DNA of 28,724 nt from an uncultured Oscillospiraceae bacterium. GTDB taxonomy: Bacteria > Bacillota > Clostridia > Oscillospirales > Oscillospiraceae. Positions 6,399 to 15,917 of this stretch are shown here, in pieces (position 1 is the first letter of the stretch; the number at the start of each line of letters is the position of its first letter). The notes under the pieces were generated by a model that saw nothing but the letters and a program-made list of their open reading frames with translations, was not told the DNA's origin and ran no database searches. A program made the position numbers and the translations under genes. The stretch covers positions 1 through 28,724 of the forward strand of contig CAKTXA010000032.1 of NCBI GenBank assembly GCA_934631005.1, in the 5' to 3' direction.

Positions 6399-8030
6399 AT
6401 GGATTGTAAATACTGCGGCGCGCCGCTGGAGGATGAAACGGCGGCGTTTTGCCCGCATTGCGGTAAGCGCCTGACGGACGAGCCCGCCGACGAGGCGGCG
6501 CAGGCCGCCCCCGCCGCCGAGGAAGCGGCAGCGGCCGGGACGGCAGCGGAACCGGCAGCGGAAGAAGCTGCCCCGGCAGAAGAGACCCCGGCGACCGACG
6601 AAGCCCCGGCTGCGGAAGAGACCCCTGTGGCAGAAGCGCCTGCGGCGGCGGACGCTGCGGCGAAGAAGCCGAACGGCAAGCTGATCGGCATTGTGGCGGC
6701 GGCGATCGCGGTGATCGCGGTGGCGCTGATCCTCCTCATCCCGCGGCTCAAGCACAGCGCGCAGGGCGAGGCCCCCGTCGCCGAGCCGCCCGCGGCCCCG
6801 ACCGAGACGCAGCCGTCCGAGCAGCCTGCCGACGACACCGCCGACAGCGAAACGCCCGCCGAGCCGACCGTCAGCTACTCCGCCACAGCGGACGAGCTGA
6901 CCGATGAGGTGCTCGCACGCGTCGTGGCCGTGTGCGGCAGCGAGGAGCTGACGAACCGGGACCTTGCCTACTACTACTGGAACCAGTATTACTCCTTCCA
7001 GAACGCCTACGGCATGTATCTGTCGTATCTGATGGACACCACGAAGGCGCTGGAGGATCAGCTGTCGATGGACGGCGAAAAGACGTGGCAGGAGATGTTC
7101 CTGGACAGCGGCGTGGAGATGTTCCATTCCATCGCGGCGCTGGATCAGAAGGCGCAGGCCGCGGGCTTCCAGCTCAGCGAAGCGTCCGAGGAGCAGCTGA
7201 CCGCTCTGGTCGATACGTGCGAGCAGAGCGCCGCATACTTCGGCTATGACTCCGGCGACGCGTATATCCAGTCGGTGTTCGGCCCGTCGGCAAGCGTGGA
7301 GGGCTACGTCGCCTTCTGCCGCCGCCTGCTCACGACGTCGGAATACCTCCAGTCGCTCGTGGACGCCGAGGAAATTTCGGACGCGGACGTGGCCGCGTAT
7401 TATGACGAGCACGCGGAGGAATATGCCGCGCAGCGCGTGGAAAAGATCGACAAGCCCATGGTGAGCATCCGCCACATCCTCATCCAGCCCGAGGGCGAGC
7501 AGGATGAAGACGGCGAATACTCCGACGAAGCCTGGGCTGCCGCTGAGCAGAAGGCGAACGATATCCTGCAGGAGTGGGAAGCGGGCGAGCAGACCGAGGA
7601 ACGCTTCGGCGAGCTGGCGCAGACCTATTCCTCCGACGGCAGCGCGTCCTCCGGCGGGCTGTATGAAAATGTGTACCCCGGCCAGATGGTCACGGAGTTC
7701 AACGACTGGTGCTTCGAGGACGGCCGCGGCGTGGGCGATTACGGCCTTGTGAAAACAGTCTACGGCTATCACATCATCTATTTCTGCGCCGCGTCGGAGC
7801 AGGTGTACTGGTACGAGACGGCCAAGGCCGACCTCACGAGCGAGCGCGCCTCGCAGCTGGAGCAGGCGGCGATGGACGAGTTCGATTTCAGCGAAGATCT
7901 GACGCAGGCGGCCATCTTTGACGTGCTGGCCGAGAGCCGCGCGCAGTACGCCGCCGCGCAGGCCGAAGCCGAAGCCGCGCAGGCTGAGACGGCCGATGAT
8001 ACGGACGCGTCCGCCGCGGACGCAGGCTGA
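6399..8030 (+). CDS. Zinc-ribbon membrane protein with extracytoplasmic parvulin (PPIC) domain
   Basis: This 543-residue protein is a likely membrane-anchored peptidyl-prolyl isomerase that helps secreted proteins fold. Residues 1-22 form a zinc ribbon (Cys3, Cys6, Cys18, Cys21). An Ala/Glu/Pro-rich linker leads to a single transmembrane helix at about 95-114. A SurA/PrsA-like helical region spans about 165-350, and the PPIC domain lies at about 354-465 (RHIL with His359, FGELAQTYSSDGS, GYHIIYF). The C-terminus is Ala- and Glu-rich. Unlike PrsA it has no lipobox and keeps its zinc ribbon in the cytosol. Start at 6399 is chosen from the zinc ribbon and the promoter, but its ribosome site is weak (GGAAAG). 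The lipid-kinase gene starts 23 bp after the stop. Confidence 0.85.
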   Translation: MDCKYCGAPLEDETAAFCPHCGKRLTDEPADEAAQAAPAAEEAAAAGTAAEPAAEEAAPAEETPATDEAPAAEETPVAEAPAAADAAAKKPNGKLIGIVAAAIAVIAVALILLIPRLKHSAQGEAPVAEPPAAPTETQPSEQPADDTADSETPAEPTVSYSATADELTDEVLARVVAVCGSEELTNRDLAYYYWNQYYSFQNAYGMYLSYLMDTTKALEDQLSMDGEKTWQEMFLDSGVEMFHSIAALDQKAQAAGFQLSEASEEQLTALVDTCEQSAAYFGYDSGDAYIQSVFGPSASVEGYVAFCRRLLTTSEYLQSLVDAEEISDADVAAYYDEHAEEYAAQRVEKIDKPMVSIRHILIQPEGEQDEDGEYSDEAWAAAEQKANDILQEWEAGEQTEERFGELAQTYSSDGSASSGGLYENVYPGQMVTEFNDWCFEDGRGVGDYGLVKTVYGYHIIYFCAASEQVYWYETAKADLTSERASQLEQAAMDEFDFSEDLTQAAIFDVLAESRAQYAAAQAEAEAAQAETADDTDASAADAG

Positions 8031-8053
8031 CAGACCCATACGGGAGGGCTTTT

Positions 8054-8950
8054 ATGAGACGCAAACTGCTGTTTTTCGTCAATCCCAACGCCGGTCATGC
8101 CGAGATCCGCAGCAGCCTCATGGAGGTTTTGCAGGTGTTCACCATCAGCGGCTACGACGTCACGGTGCACCCCACGCGCGCCCCGCGCGACCTGACCGAG
8201 ACCATCCGGGAGATGGGCGCAGACTTTGACCTCATCGTCTGCACCGGCGGCGACGGGACGCTGAACGAAGCTGTGAACGGCCTGATGGCGCTGGAAAAGC
8301 GCCCGCCGCTCGGCTATATCCCCAGCGGCACGGTCAATGACGTCGCCTCCACGCTCGGCCTTTCGCGCGACCCCGTCACGGCCGCGCAGGACATCGTGCA
8401 CGGCCAGTCCTTCAAAATGGACGTCGGCCAGCTGGGCGAGCGCTATTTTGCCTACGTGGCGGCGTTCGGCCTGTTCACGGGCGTGCCGTATGAGACGCCG
8501 CAGGAGGATAAGCGCGTGCTGGGGCGGCTTGCGTATTTCCTCAACGGCGTCAAGGCGCTGGGCGATGTGCACGCGGTGCACACGCACTGCACCATGGGGG
8601 ATGAGGAATTTGAGGCGGACATTCTCGACGGGCTCGTGTGCAGCACGATGAGCGTGGGCGGCTTCAAGGCCCCCAGCGGCACGCTTGGCATCGCGCTGGA
8701 CGACGGACAGGCCGAGGTCGTGCTCATCCGCGATATTAAGAATCTGCTGGATTTCCACAGCGTGGCCACGCATCTGCTGCGCTATGAGTTCCGCAACAAA
8801 AAGGAATTTGTGTTCCGCCAGACAGACTGCATCCGCTTCCGCTTTGACGAGCCGGTCGCGTGGACGGTGGACGGCGAATACGGCGGAGAATACACCGAGG
8901 TCGAGGTCAGGATGCACCAGCAGGCGCTGGAAATTCTCGTGCCCCGCTGA
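8054..8950 (+). CDS. Diacylglycerol/lipid kinase family protein (YegS/BmrU type)
   Basis: This 298-residue protein has the DAGK catalytic fold: nucleotide-binding NPNAG (residues 10-14), the GGDGT signature at 65-69 and IPSGTVNDVA at about 89-98. Members phosphorylate diacylglycerol or related lipids using ATP. In Firmicutes, DgkB recycles diacylglycerol released by lipoteichoic-acid synthesis. The exact substrate here cannot be told from sequence. The ATG follows GGGAGGG. The gene lies between two envelope-protein genes with short gaps (23 and 30 bp), suggesting a three-gene transcript from the promoter at 6296. Confidence 0.88.
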   Translation: MRRKLLFFVNPNAGHAEIRSSLMEVLQVFTISGYDVTVHPTRAPRDLTETIREMGADFDLIVCTGGDGTLNEAVNGLMALEKRPPLGYIPSGTVNDVASTLGLSRDPVTAAQDIVHGQSFKMDVGQLGERYFAYVAAFGLFTGVPYETPQEDKRVLGRLAYFLNGVKALGDVHAVHTHCTMGDEEFEADILDGLVCSTMSVGGFKAPSGTLGIALDDGQAEVVLIRDIKNLLDFHSVATHLLRYEFRNKKEFVFRQTDCIRFRFDEPVAWTVDGEYGGEYTEVEVRMHQQALEILVPR

Positions 8951-8980
8951 GGTGACCGCTGATCCGGGAAGGAGCATCCC

Positions 8981-10600
8981 ATGAAAAATACCCGTGCCCT
9001 GCGGCGGCTGGCGCTTGCTTTGGCGCTCATTCTGGCGCTGAGTGTGTTTGTCTCCGCCGAAAAGGCCCCCGCGCAGCCGCGCGAGCGGCTGAAGGCCGCG
9101 CTGCTGGACGGTCTGGCCGCGCGGCAGACGCTGATCGAGCTGCCGGCGGACGGGCTGGAGGCATTCACCGACGGCACGCTGCTGGTCGATCTGCTGCGCG
9201 AGTGCGCCGCCGCGTCCGCCGACGGCAGCCGGACGGAGTATGACGTGCTGAACATCCGGATGCTGGACCCCGACGTGGAGGATGGCAAGCTCGTCATCGG
9301 CATCGACTATCTCACGACCGCCGAGCAGGAGCAAAGTGTTGTGGACGCCTGCCGGGCCATCCGCGCGGAGCTGAAGCTGGACGGCCTGTCGGATTTTGAG
9401 AAGGTGCTGGCGCTGTATGAATACGTGGCCGGGCACTTTCTCTACGACGGCGAGCTGAATAACTTTTCGGCCTATGACGGCCTGCAGACCGGCAAAATGG
9501 TCTGCCAGGGCTACGCGCTTTTGCTGCGCGAGCTGCTTTTGCAGGAGGGCATCCCCTGCCGCGCGGTCACGGGCTATGCTGCGGGTATCGCGCACGGGTG
9601 GAACATCGTGCAGCTGGATGGAAAATGGTACAGCCTGGACGTGACGTGGGACGCCTGCAAGGAGGCGGGCGGCGCGATCACGTGGGACTATTTCCTGCGC
9701 GGCGGCGAAAAATTCGACCAGCACACGCGCGGCACCGGCTATCAGGACACGGCGTTCGCGCTCGCGCACCCCATGGCGGCGAGCGACTACCCCGCCGCCC
9801 GCGCGCGGGCGCGCGTCACGCTGGACGGCGCGGCGTTCGTCTCGCTGATGATCCGCAAGGGCGTGCCGGTGCAGCTGAGCTTTGACGTGGACGGCCGCCC
9901 CGGCGCGGCGCTGAGCGTCACGTCGAGCGACCCGAGTATCGTCTCGGTCGCGGAGGACGGCACCATCACGGCTCTCAAGGTCGGCCGCTGCAAGCTGACC
10001 GTGCGCGCCTCCAGCCGCGATATTATCCCCGCTACCATCCCCGTCACGGCGGTCGACCTGAGCGGCGCGTCCGCATGGGCGCTGGAGACGGTGACGGACT
10101 TTTACCTTGCGGGCTTCCTGCCCGCCGCGCAGTGCGCCGCCATGCAGGCCCCCATCACGCGCGGGGAGCTGGCGGAGCTGATCTACCCCATGGTCACGGC
10201 CGCGCCGCGCGCCGCGCTGCGCCAGCTGGGCTTTTCGTTTGACGACACCGATGAATCGGAAAACGGCGATGTGCTGGAGTATCTGGCGTCCATCGGCCTT
10301 GTAAACGGCTTTGGCGACGGCAACCTGCAGCCCGACGCCGCCGTCACGCGCGAGCAGATGGCAAAGATCCTCTGCCGCCTCGCCGCGATGTACGGCGCGG
10401 ACATGGAGCTGGACGCGCCCGAGCGCGCCTTCTCTGACCGGGCGGACATCGCCCAATGGGCCGAGGGCTTCTGCGACCGCGCCTACGCCGCCGGCCTCAT
10501 GCAGGGCGTCGGCAATGGCAAATTCGCCCCCAAACAGCCCCTCACGAGAGAGCAGGCCATCTGCACCCTCTGGCGCCTGACGCAGCAGAACGCAGGATAA
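8981..10600 (+). CDS. Secreted transglutaminase-like protein with Big and SLH domains
   Basis: This 539-residue surface protein has a signal peptide (1-26, hydrophobic core LALALALILALSVF). A transglutaminase-core domain at about 135-235 has an intact Cys175 (MVCQGYA), His205 (HGWN) and Asp220 (DVTWD). A bacterial Ig-like Big_2 domain spans about 275-350, followed by S-layer homology repeats at about 365-415 (degenerate), 418-475 and 482-535. SLH repeats normally bind pyruvylated wall polymers, so it should sit on the cell wall. Bacterial members of this papain-like family are often proteases or amidases rather than cross-linkers, so the reaction is open. GGAAGGAG precedes the ATG. A strong terminator follows 12 bases after the stop. 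Confidence 0.88.
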   Translation: MKNTRALRRLALALALILALSVFVSAEKAPAQPRERLKAALLDGLAARQTLIELPADGLEAFTDGTLLVDLLRECAAASADGSRTEYDVLNIRMLDPDVEDGKLVIGIDYLTTAEQEQSVVDACRAIRAELKLDGLSDFEKVLALYEYVAGHFLYDGELNNFSAYDGLQTGKMVCQGYALLLRELLLQEGIPCRAVTGYAAGIAHGWNIVQLDGKWYSLDVTWDACKEAGGAITWDYFLRGGEKFDQHTRGTGYQDTAFALAHPMAASDYPAARARARVTLDGAAFVSLMIRKGVPVQLSFDVDGRPGAALSVTSSDPSIVSVAEDGTITALKVGRCKLTVRASSRDIIPATIPVTAVDLSGASAWALETVTDFYLAGFLPAAQCAAMQAPITRGELAELIYPMVTAAPRAALRQLGFSFDDTDESENGDVLEYLASIGLVNGFGDGNLQPDAAVTREQMAKILCRLAAMYGADMELDAPERAFSDRADIAQWAEGFCDRAYAAGLMQGVGNGKFAPKQPLTREQAICTLWRLTQQNAG

Positions 10601-10611
10601 GAAAAAAGATG

Positions 10612-10649
10612 TGCCCCGGAAAGGAAAAAATCCTTTCCGGGGCATTTTT
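10612..10649 (+). terminator. Strong intrinsic terminator
   Basis: A 14-bp perfect stem (10612-10625/10631-10644, TGCCCCGGAAAGGA) with an A5 loop, followed by TTTTT. It ends the three-gene unit 6399-10600. Confidence 0.95.
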
Positions 10650-10660
10650 GCGCCTGCCTG

Positions 10661-10940
10661 CCGAATCCCCGACGCATGGGCGAATCGTAGGCACCCCTTG
10701 GCTTCCCCCAGGGGAAGCTGTCTGCGGAGCTTCGCTCCGCAGACTGATGAGGGCCGGGGAGCAGTTGCGTTTCGCTGAGCATGCAAAGCTATCTGTGAGT
10801 GCTCCCCGGCCCTCATCCGGCTCGCTGCGCTCGCCACCTTCCCCGAGGGGAAGGTATGGGGTGCCTGCCGCGCCGCGGTGCGTGCAAAAGCCACAACTGC
10901 CAACCAGCGGGAGGGGCAAGCCCCTCCCCTACGTTACGAC
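10661..10940. repeat. Mosaic intergenic repeat, copy 3
   Basis: Order: CGAATCCCCGACGC flank module, AGCTT-type hairpin with an extended GTCTGCGGAGC-TTC-GCTCCGCAGAC stem, TGATGAGGGCCGGGGAGCA, centre, TGCTCCCCGGCCCTCAT, ACCTT-type hairpin arm (GGCTCGC-TGC-GCTCGCC, ACCTTCCCC/GGGGAAGGT), and an end module closing with CCCCTACGTTACGAC. It separates the surface-protein terminator from the heat-shock promoter. Confidence 0.85.
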
Positions 10941-11007
10941 TGGGAACGTACCTGCTGCGTTACCGGGAAAAACGCATATTTTAACAAATAATTCACAATG
11001 TAAGGTA

Positions 11008-11036
11008 TTGACTTTCCGGGGTGGTGGTGGTACACT
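11008..11036 (+). promoter_or_regulatory. Sigma-A promoter of the hrcA-dnaJ operon
   Basis: TTGACT (11008-11013), 17-bp spacer, TACACT (11031-11036). Transcription would start around 11043, inside the CIRCE element, so bound HrcA would block initiation. Confidence 0.85.
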
Positions 11037-11040
11037 GCGT

Positions 11041-11067
11041 TTAGCACTCAGGGATGATGAGTGCTAA
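11041..11067 (+). promoter_or_regulatory. CIRCE operator (HrcA binding site)
   Basis: TTAGCACTC-N9-GAGTGCTAA matches the canonical CIRCE inverted repeat exactly in both arms. It overlaps the predicted transcription start of the operon and will also lie near the 5' end of the mRNA. Confidence 0.97.
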
Positions 11068-11096
11068 ATCGGAAAACGAACCGGGTGGTGAGGAGC

Positions 11097-12167
11097 ATGG
11101 AGCTTTCGGAGCGGAAGAAAAAGATCCTGCGCGCGATCGTGGACAATTACGTCCGCACGGCCGAGCCCGTGGGCTCCAAGGCGATCGCCGCGATGCCGGG
11201 GATGGATTTTTCCTCGGCCACCATCCGCAACGAGATGGCGGAGCTGACGGCGCTGGGGCTGCTGGAGCAGCCGCATACGTCCGCCGGGCGCGTGCCGTCC
11301 CCCGCGGGGTACCGGTTTTACGTGGATGAGCTGATGCAGGATTACCGGCTGTCGGTCGATGAGACCCGGTCAATAAACCAGGCGCTCGAGGGCAAGATGC
11401 AGCAGGTCGATCAGGTCATTTCGCAGGTCGGCAAGCTCGTCTCCAAGCTCACGAACCTGCCCGCCTACGCGCTGGCCGCGCCGGCAAAGCCCGTGACGGC
11501 GCAGCGCTTTGACCTCATTCAGGCGGGCGCGGACAGCATCATCTTAGTCGTGATGCTGGACAGCAGCCAGGTCAAAAACAAGCTCATCCGCCTGCCGCTG
11601 GAAATTCACGAGCAGGACCTGCACACGCTGGCGGCACTCCTGAACGCGTCGCTTACGGGGCTGAGCGCCGAGGGCGTGACGCCCGATGTGCTCGCGCGCA
11701 TCACCCGCGCCGCCGGAACGGCTGCGCCGCTGGTGCCGCTGGCGGCAGAATTTCTGCTGGAGCTGCTGCGGGAGGGCACCGGCGAGGTGTACATGACCGG
11801 GCAGGCAAAGCTCCTGGCGCAGCCGGAATACCGGGATGTTGAAAAGGCGCAGACGCTCCTTTCCACGCTGGATGAGGACATCGTCACGAACCTCCCCGCC
11901 ATCGCCGGAAAAAGCGGGACGCAGATCCTGGTCGGCCCCGAGAACATCGCGGCGGAGCTCAAAGACACCAGCGTTGTGATGACGAAATTCGATATTGGCG
12001 ACGGGATGCAGGGCATGATCGGCGTGGTCGGCCCCACCCGGATGGATTACGCGCAGATCACCGCGCGGCTGAGCTACTTTGCCGAGAATCTCGGCAGGAT
12101 GTTCCAGAAGCCCGGCGACGCCGCGCTGCCGCCCGCGAGCGGCCATGATAAAGACCCGGAGGCATAG
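11097..12167 (+). CDS. hrcA: Heat-inducible transcription repressor HrcA
   Basis: This 356-residue repressor binds CIRCE and silences chaperone genes until unfolded protein titrates its GroE partner. The N-terminal winged-helix region (ERKKKILRAIVDNY, then SSATIRNEMAELTALGLL and the HTSAGRVPS motif) matches the family, and a GAF-like effector domain follows. The ATG at 11097 is chosen because an earlier in-frame GTG at 11061 lies inside CIRCE. GGTGAGGAG ends only one base before the ATG, so either the GGTGG part of this stretch serves as ribosome site or initiation is weak, as suits a repressor made in small amounts. grpE begins five bases after the stop. Confidence 0.96.
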   Translation: MELSERKKKILRAIVDNYVRTAEPVGSKAIAAMPGMDFSSATIRNEMAELTALGLLEQPHTSAGRVPSPAGYRFYVDELMQDYRLSVDETRSINQALEGKMQQVDQVISQVGKLVSKLTNLPAYALAAPAKPVTAQRFDLIQAGADSIILVVMLDSSQVKNKLIRLPLEIHEQDLHTLAALLNASLTGLSAEGVTPDVLARITRAAGTAAPLVPLAAEFLLELLREGTGEVYMTGQAKLLAQPEYRDVEKAQTLLSTLDEDIVTNLPAIAGKSGTQILVGPENIAAELKDTSVVMTKFDIGDGMQGMIGVVGPTRMDYAQITARLSYFAENLGRMFQKPGDAALPPASGHDKDPEA

Positions 12168-12172
12168 ATACT

Positions 12173-12751
12173 ATGAGCGAAGATACAAAAAAGAAGGCGG
12201 CCGAACAGGCCGCGAACGAAGAAGCCAGGCAGACCGAGCAGCAGCCGGAGGCGGCTGCGGAAAAGCCCGCTGAGGAGCCGAAGAAGCAGCCGAAGCACAA
12301 GTCGTCGGAGGCCGAAAAGCTGCGCGAGGCCGAGCAGAAGCTCGCCGCCGAGCACGACGGCTATCTGCGGCTGGCGGCGGAATACGATAACTTCCGCAAG
12401 CGCTCGCAGCGCGAAAAGGACGGCATTTATGCCGACGCGCGCGCGGCCACGGTGGAAAAATTCCTGCCGGTCTACGATAACCTCGAGCGGGCGCTTTCTC
12501 AGCAGACCGCCGACGAAGCGTTCAAAAAGGGCGTGGAGATGACGATGAACCAGCTGGTGAGCGTGTTTGACACGCTCGGCGTGAAGCCGTTCGGCGCGGC
12601 GGGCGAGGCGTTCGACCCGGCGCTGCACAACGCGGTGATGCACTGCGAGGATGAAGCGCTCGGCGAGAATGTGATCGCCGAGGTGTTCCAGAAGGGCTTT
12701 TTGCTTGGCGAAAAGGTCGTCCGGTTCGCGATGGTCAAGGTCGCGAACTGA
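12173..12751 (+). CDS. grpE: Nucleotide exchange factor GrpE
   Basis: This 192-residue cochaperone exchanges ADP for ATP on DnaK. A charged Lys/Glu/Ala-rich N-terminal region of about 50 residues is followed by a long coiled-coil helix, the family motif LAAEYDNFRKRSQREKD at about 64-82, and a C-terminal beta domain ending in GEKVVRFAMVKVAN. The ribosome site GGAGG lies at the end of hrcA, ten bases before the ATG, so translation is probably coupled to hrcA. Confidence 0.96.
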   Translation: MSEDTKKKAAEQAANEEARQTEQQPEAAAEKPAEEPKKQPKHKSSEAEKLREAEQKLAAEHDGYLRLAAEYDNFRKRSQREKDGIYADARAATVEKFLPVYDNLERALSQQTADEAFKKGVEMTMNQLVSVFDTLGVKPFGAAGEAFDPALHNAVMHCEDEALGENVIAEVFQKGFLLGEKVVRFAMVKVAN

Positions 12752-12804
12752 GCGCACAACATCAATTTGTAAATACTTTCACTTCATATAGGAGGAACTG
12801 AATT

Positions 12805-14640
12805 ATGAGTAAAATTATTGGCATTGACCTTGGTACTACGAATAGCTGCGTGGCTGTGATGGAGGGCGGCGAGCCCGTCGTCATCGCGAACGCGGAAGGC
12901 AACCGCACCACCCCGTCGGTGGTGGCATTCTCCAAGACCGGCGAGCGTATGGTCGGTCAGGTGGCAAAGCGTCAGGCGGTCACGAACCATGAGCGCACCA
13001 TCTCGTCCATCAAGCGCCATATGGGCACCGACTACAAGGTCGACATCGACGGCAAAAAGTACACCCCGCAGGAGATCTCCGCGATGATCCTGCAGAAGCT
13101 GAAGGCGGACGCCGAGGCGTATCTGGGCGGCCCGGTCTCGGAAGCCGTCATCACCGTCCCGGCGTATTTCAACGACGCCCAGCGTCAGGCAACGAAGGAC
13201 GCCGGCAAGATCGCGGGCCTGGAAGTTAAGCGGATCATCAACGAGCCGACCGCCGCGGCGCTGGCCTACGGCGTTGACAAGGAAGCCGAGCAGAAGATCA
13301 TGGTGTATGACCTCGGCGGCGGCACGTTCGACGTGTCCATCCTCGACATCGGCGACGGCGTTATCGAAGTCCTGGCCACCAACGGCAACACCCACCTCGG
13401 CGGCGACGATTTTGACGAGTGCATCATCAAATACCTCGTGGACGAATTCAAGAAGTCCGAGGGCATCGACCTCTCTACCGACAAGGTCGCCATGCAGCGC
13501 CTGAAGGAGGCCGCCGAAAAGGCGAAGATCGAGCTGTCCGGCGTGACCACCTCGAACATCAATCTGCCGTATATCACCGCCGACGCCACGGGCCCGAAGC
13601 ATCTGGACGTGACGCTGACGCGTGCAAAGTTCAATGAGCTCACCGCGCATCTGGTCGAAGCGACCGTCGGCCCCGTGAAGCAGGCCATGGCGGACGCGGG
13701 CCTGACCGCGAACGACATTTCCAAGGTCCTGCTCGTCGGCGGCTCCAGCCGGATCCCGGCGGTGCAGGAGGAGGTCAAGAAGCTGACCGGCAAGGAAGGC
13801 TTCAAGGGCATCAACCCCGATGAGTGCGTGGCTGTCGGCGCGGCCATTCAGGGCGGCGTGCTCGGCGGCGACGTGAAGGGTCTGCTGCTGCTGGACGTCA
13901 CCCCGCTGTCGCTCGGCATCGAGACCATGGGTGGCGTGTTCACCAAGCTCATCGAGCGCAACACCACCATCCCCACCAAGAAGAGCCAGGTGTTCTCCAC
14001 CGCGGCGGACAACCAGACCTCTGTTGAGGTCCATGTGCTGCAGGGCGAGCGCGAGATGGCGGCCTATAACAAGACCCTCGGCAAGTTCCAGCTGACGGGC
14101 ATCGCCCCCGCGCCGCGCGGCGTGCCGCAGATCGAGGTCACGTTCGACATCGACGCCAACGGCATCGTGAACGTCTCCGCCAAGGATATGGGCACCGGCG
14201 CCGAGCAGAAGATCACCATCACCGCCTCCTCGAACCTCTCCAAGGAGGACATCGACAAGGCCGTGAAGGAGGCCGAGCAGTACGCCGCCGAGGATAAGGC
14301 TCGCAAGGACGAGGTCGACACCCGCAACGCGGCCGATCAGGTCATCTACCAGTCCGAAAAGACGCTGAATGAGATGGGCGACAAGGTCACGGCCGAGGAT
14401 AAGGCCCCGGTCGAGGCGGCCATCGAAAAGCTCAAGGAAGCGCAGAAGGGCACCGATGTGGCGGCCATCAAGGCCGCGACCGACGAGGTGCAGAAGGCGT
14501 TCTACGCCGTGTCCGAAAAGCTTTATAAGAACGCCGCGCCGCAGGGCGAGGCCAACGCAGCAGCCGGTGCGCAGGGCGCGCCGAACGGCGGCAGCGATGA
14601 CGACGGCGTTGTGGACGCCGACTACGAAGAGGTCAAATAA
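12805..14640 (+). CDS. dnaK: Chaperone protein DnaK (Hsp70)
   Basis: This 611-residue ATP-driven chaperone shows the Hsp70 signatures in order: IGIDLGTTNSCVAV at the N-terminus, VYDLGGGTFDVSILDIGDG at about 167-185 and VLLVGGSSRIPAVQEEVKK at about 308-326. The substrate-binding domain follows, then a lid and an acidic tail ending DDGVVDADYEEVK. It has a full AGGAGG ribosome site eight bases before the ATG, the strongest in the operon, consistent with high demand. The length is usual for Firmicutes, which lack about 25 residues of the E. coli ATPase domain. Confidence 0.98.
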   Translation: MSKIIGIDLGTTNSCVAVMEGGEPVVIANAEGNRTTPSVVAFSKTGERMVGQVAKRQAVTNHERTISSIKRHMGTDYKVDIDGKKYTPQEISAMILQKLKADAEAYLGGPVSEAVITVPAYFNDAQRQATKDAGKIAGLEVKRIINEPTAAALAYGVDKEAEQKIMVYDLGGGTFDVSILDIGDGVIEVLATNGNTHLGGDDFDECIIKYLVDEFKKSEGIDLSTDKVAMQRLKEAAEKAKIELSGVTTSNINLPYITADATGPKHLDVTLTRAKFNELTAHLVEATVGPVKQAMADAGLTANDISKVLLVGGSSRIPAVQEEVKKLTGKEGFKGINPDECVAVGAAIQGGVLGGDVKGLLLLDVTPLSLGIETMGGVFTKLIERNTTIPTKKSQVFSTAADNQTSVEVHVLQGEREMAAYNKTLGKFQLTGIAPAPRGVPQIEVTFDIDANGIVNVSAKDMGTGAEQKITITASSNLSKEDIDKAVKEAEQYAAEDKARKDEVDTRNAADQVIYQSEKTLNEMGDKVTAEDKAPVEAAIEKLKEAQKGTDVAAIKAATDEVQKAFYAVSEKLYKNAAPQGEANAAAGAQGAPNGGSDDDGVVDADYEEVK

Positions 14641-14660
14641 AGGCGCTTAACACGCTGGGC

Positions 14661-14682
14661 AGGGGCGGAGCAGTCCGCCCCT
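14661..14682 (+). promoter_or_regulatory. Intercistronic hairpin between dnaK and dnaJ
   Basis: AGGGGCGGA and TCCGCCCCT form a perfect 9-bp stem with a GCAG loop, 20 bases after the dnaK stop. Only TT follows the stem, so it is more likely an mRNA-stabilising or attenuating element giving more DnaK than DnaJ than a full terminator. Confidence 0.65.
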
Positions 14683-14721
14683 TTCCGGCTGTTTACCCCA
14701 CCGAAACTGAGGTGAGAACAC

Positions 14722-15870
<1,149 letters not shown>

Positions 15871-15913
15871 AACATACCCCCGCGCGGCCCAGCCGCGCGG
15901 GGGTGTGTTTTTT
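15871..15913 (+). terminator. Terminator of the heat-shock operon
   Basis: CCCCCGCGCGGC and GCCGCGCGGGGG form a perfect 12-bp GC stem around CCA. It extends further through AACATA/TGTGTT with one mismatch, and is followed by TTTTTT. Confidence 0.95.
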
Positions 15914-15917
15914 AGGG

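Noticed and set aside
6246..8039. 597-codon minus-strand frame opposite the parvulin gene
   Set aside because: Low-complexity antisense of the Ala/Glu-rich coding sequence, with no domain and no initiation signal.
7778..10903. 1041-codon minus-strand frame spanning two complete genes, the end of a third, and a repeat
   Set aside because: It covers plus-strand genes with intact catalytic motifs and continues into the mosaic repeat. It is a stop-free antisense frame caused by high third-position GC.
10542..10984. Short frames in the repeats translating to phrases such as CQPAGGASPSPT
   Set aside because: The same peptide-like phrases appear from every copy of the mosaic repeat in several frames, so they are translations of non-coding repeats that automated annotation could mistake for proteins.
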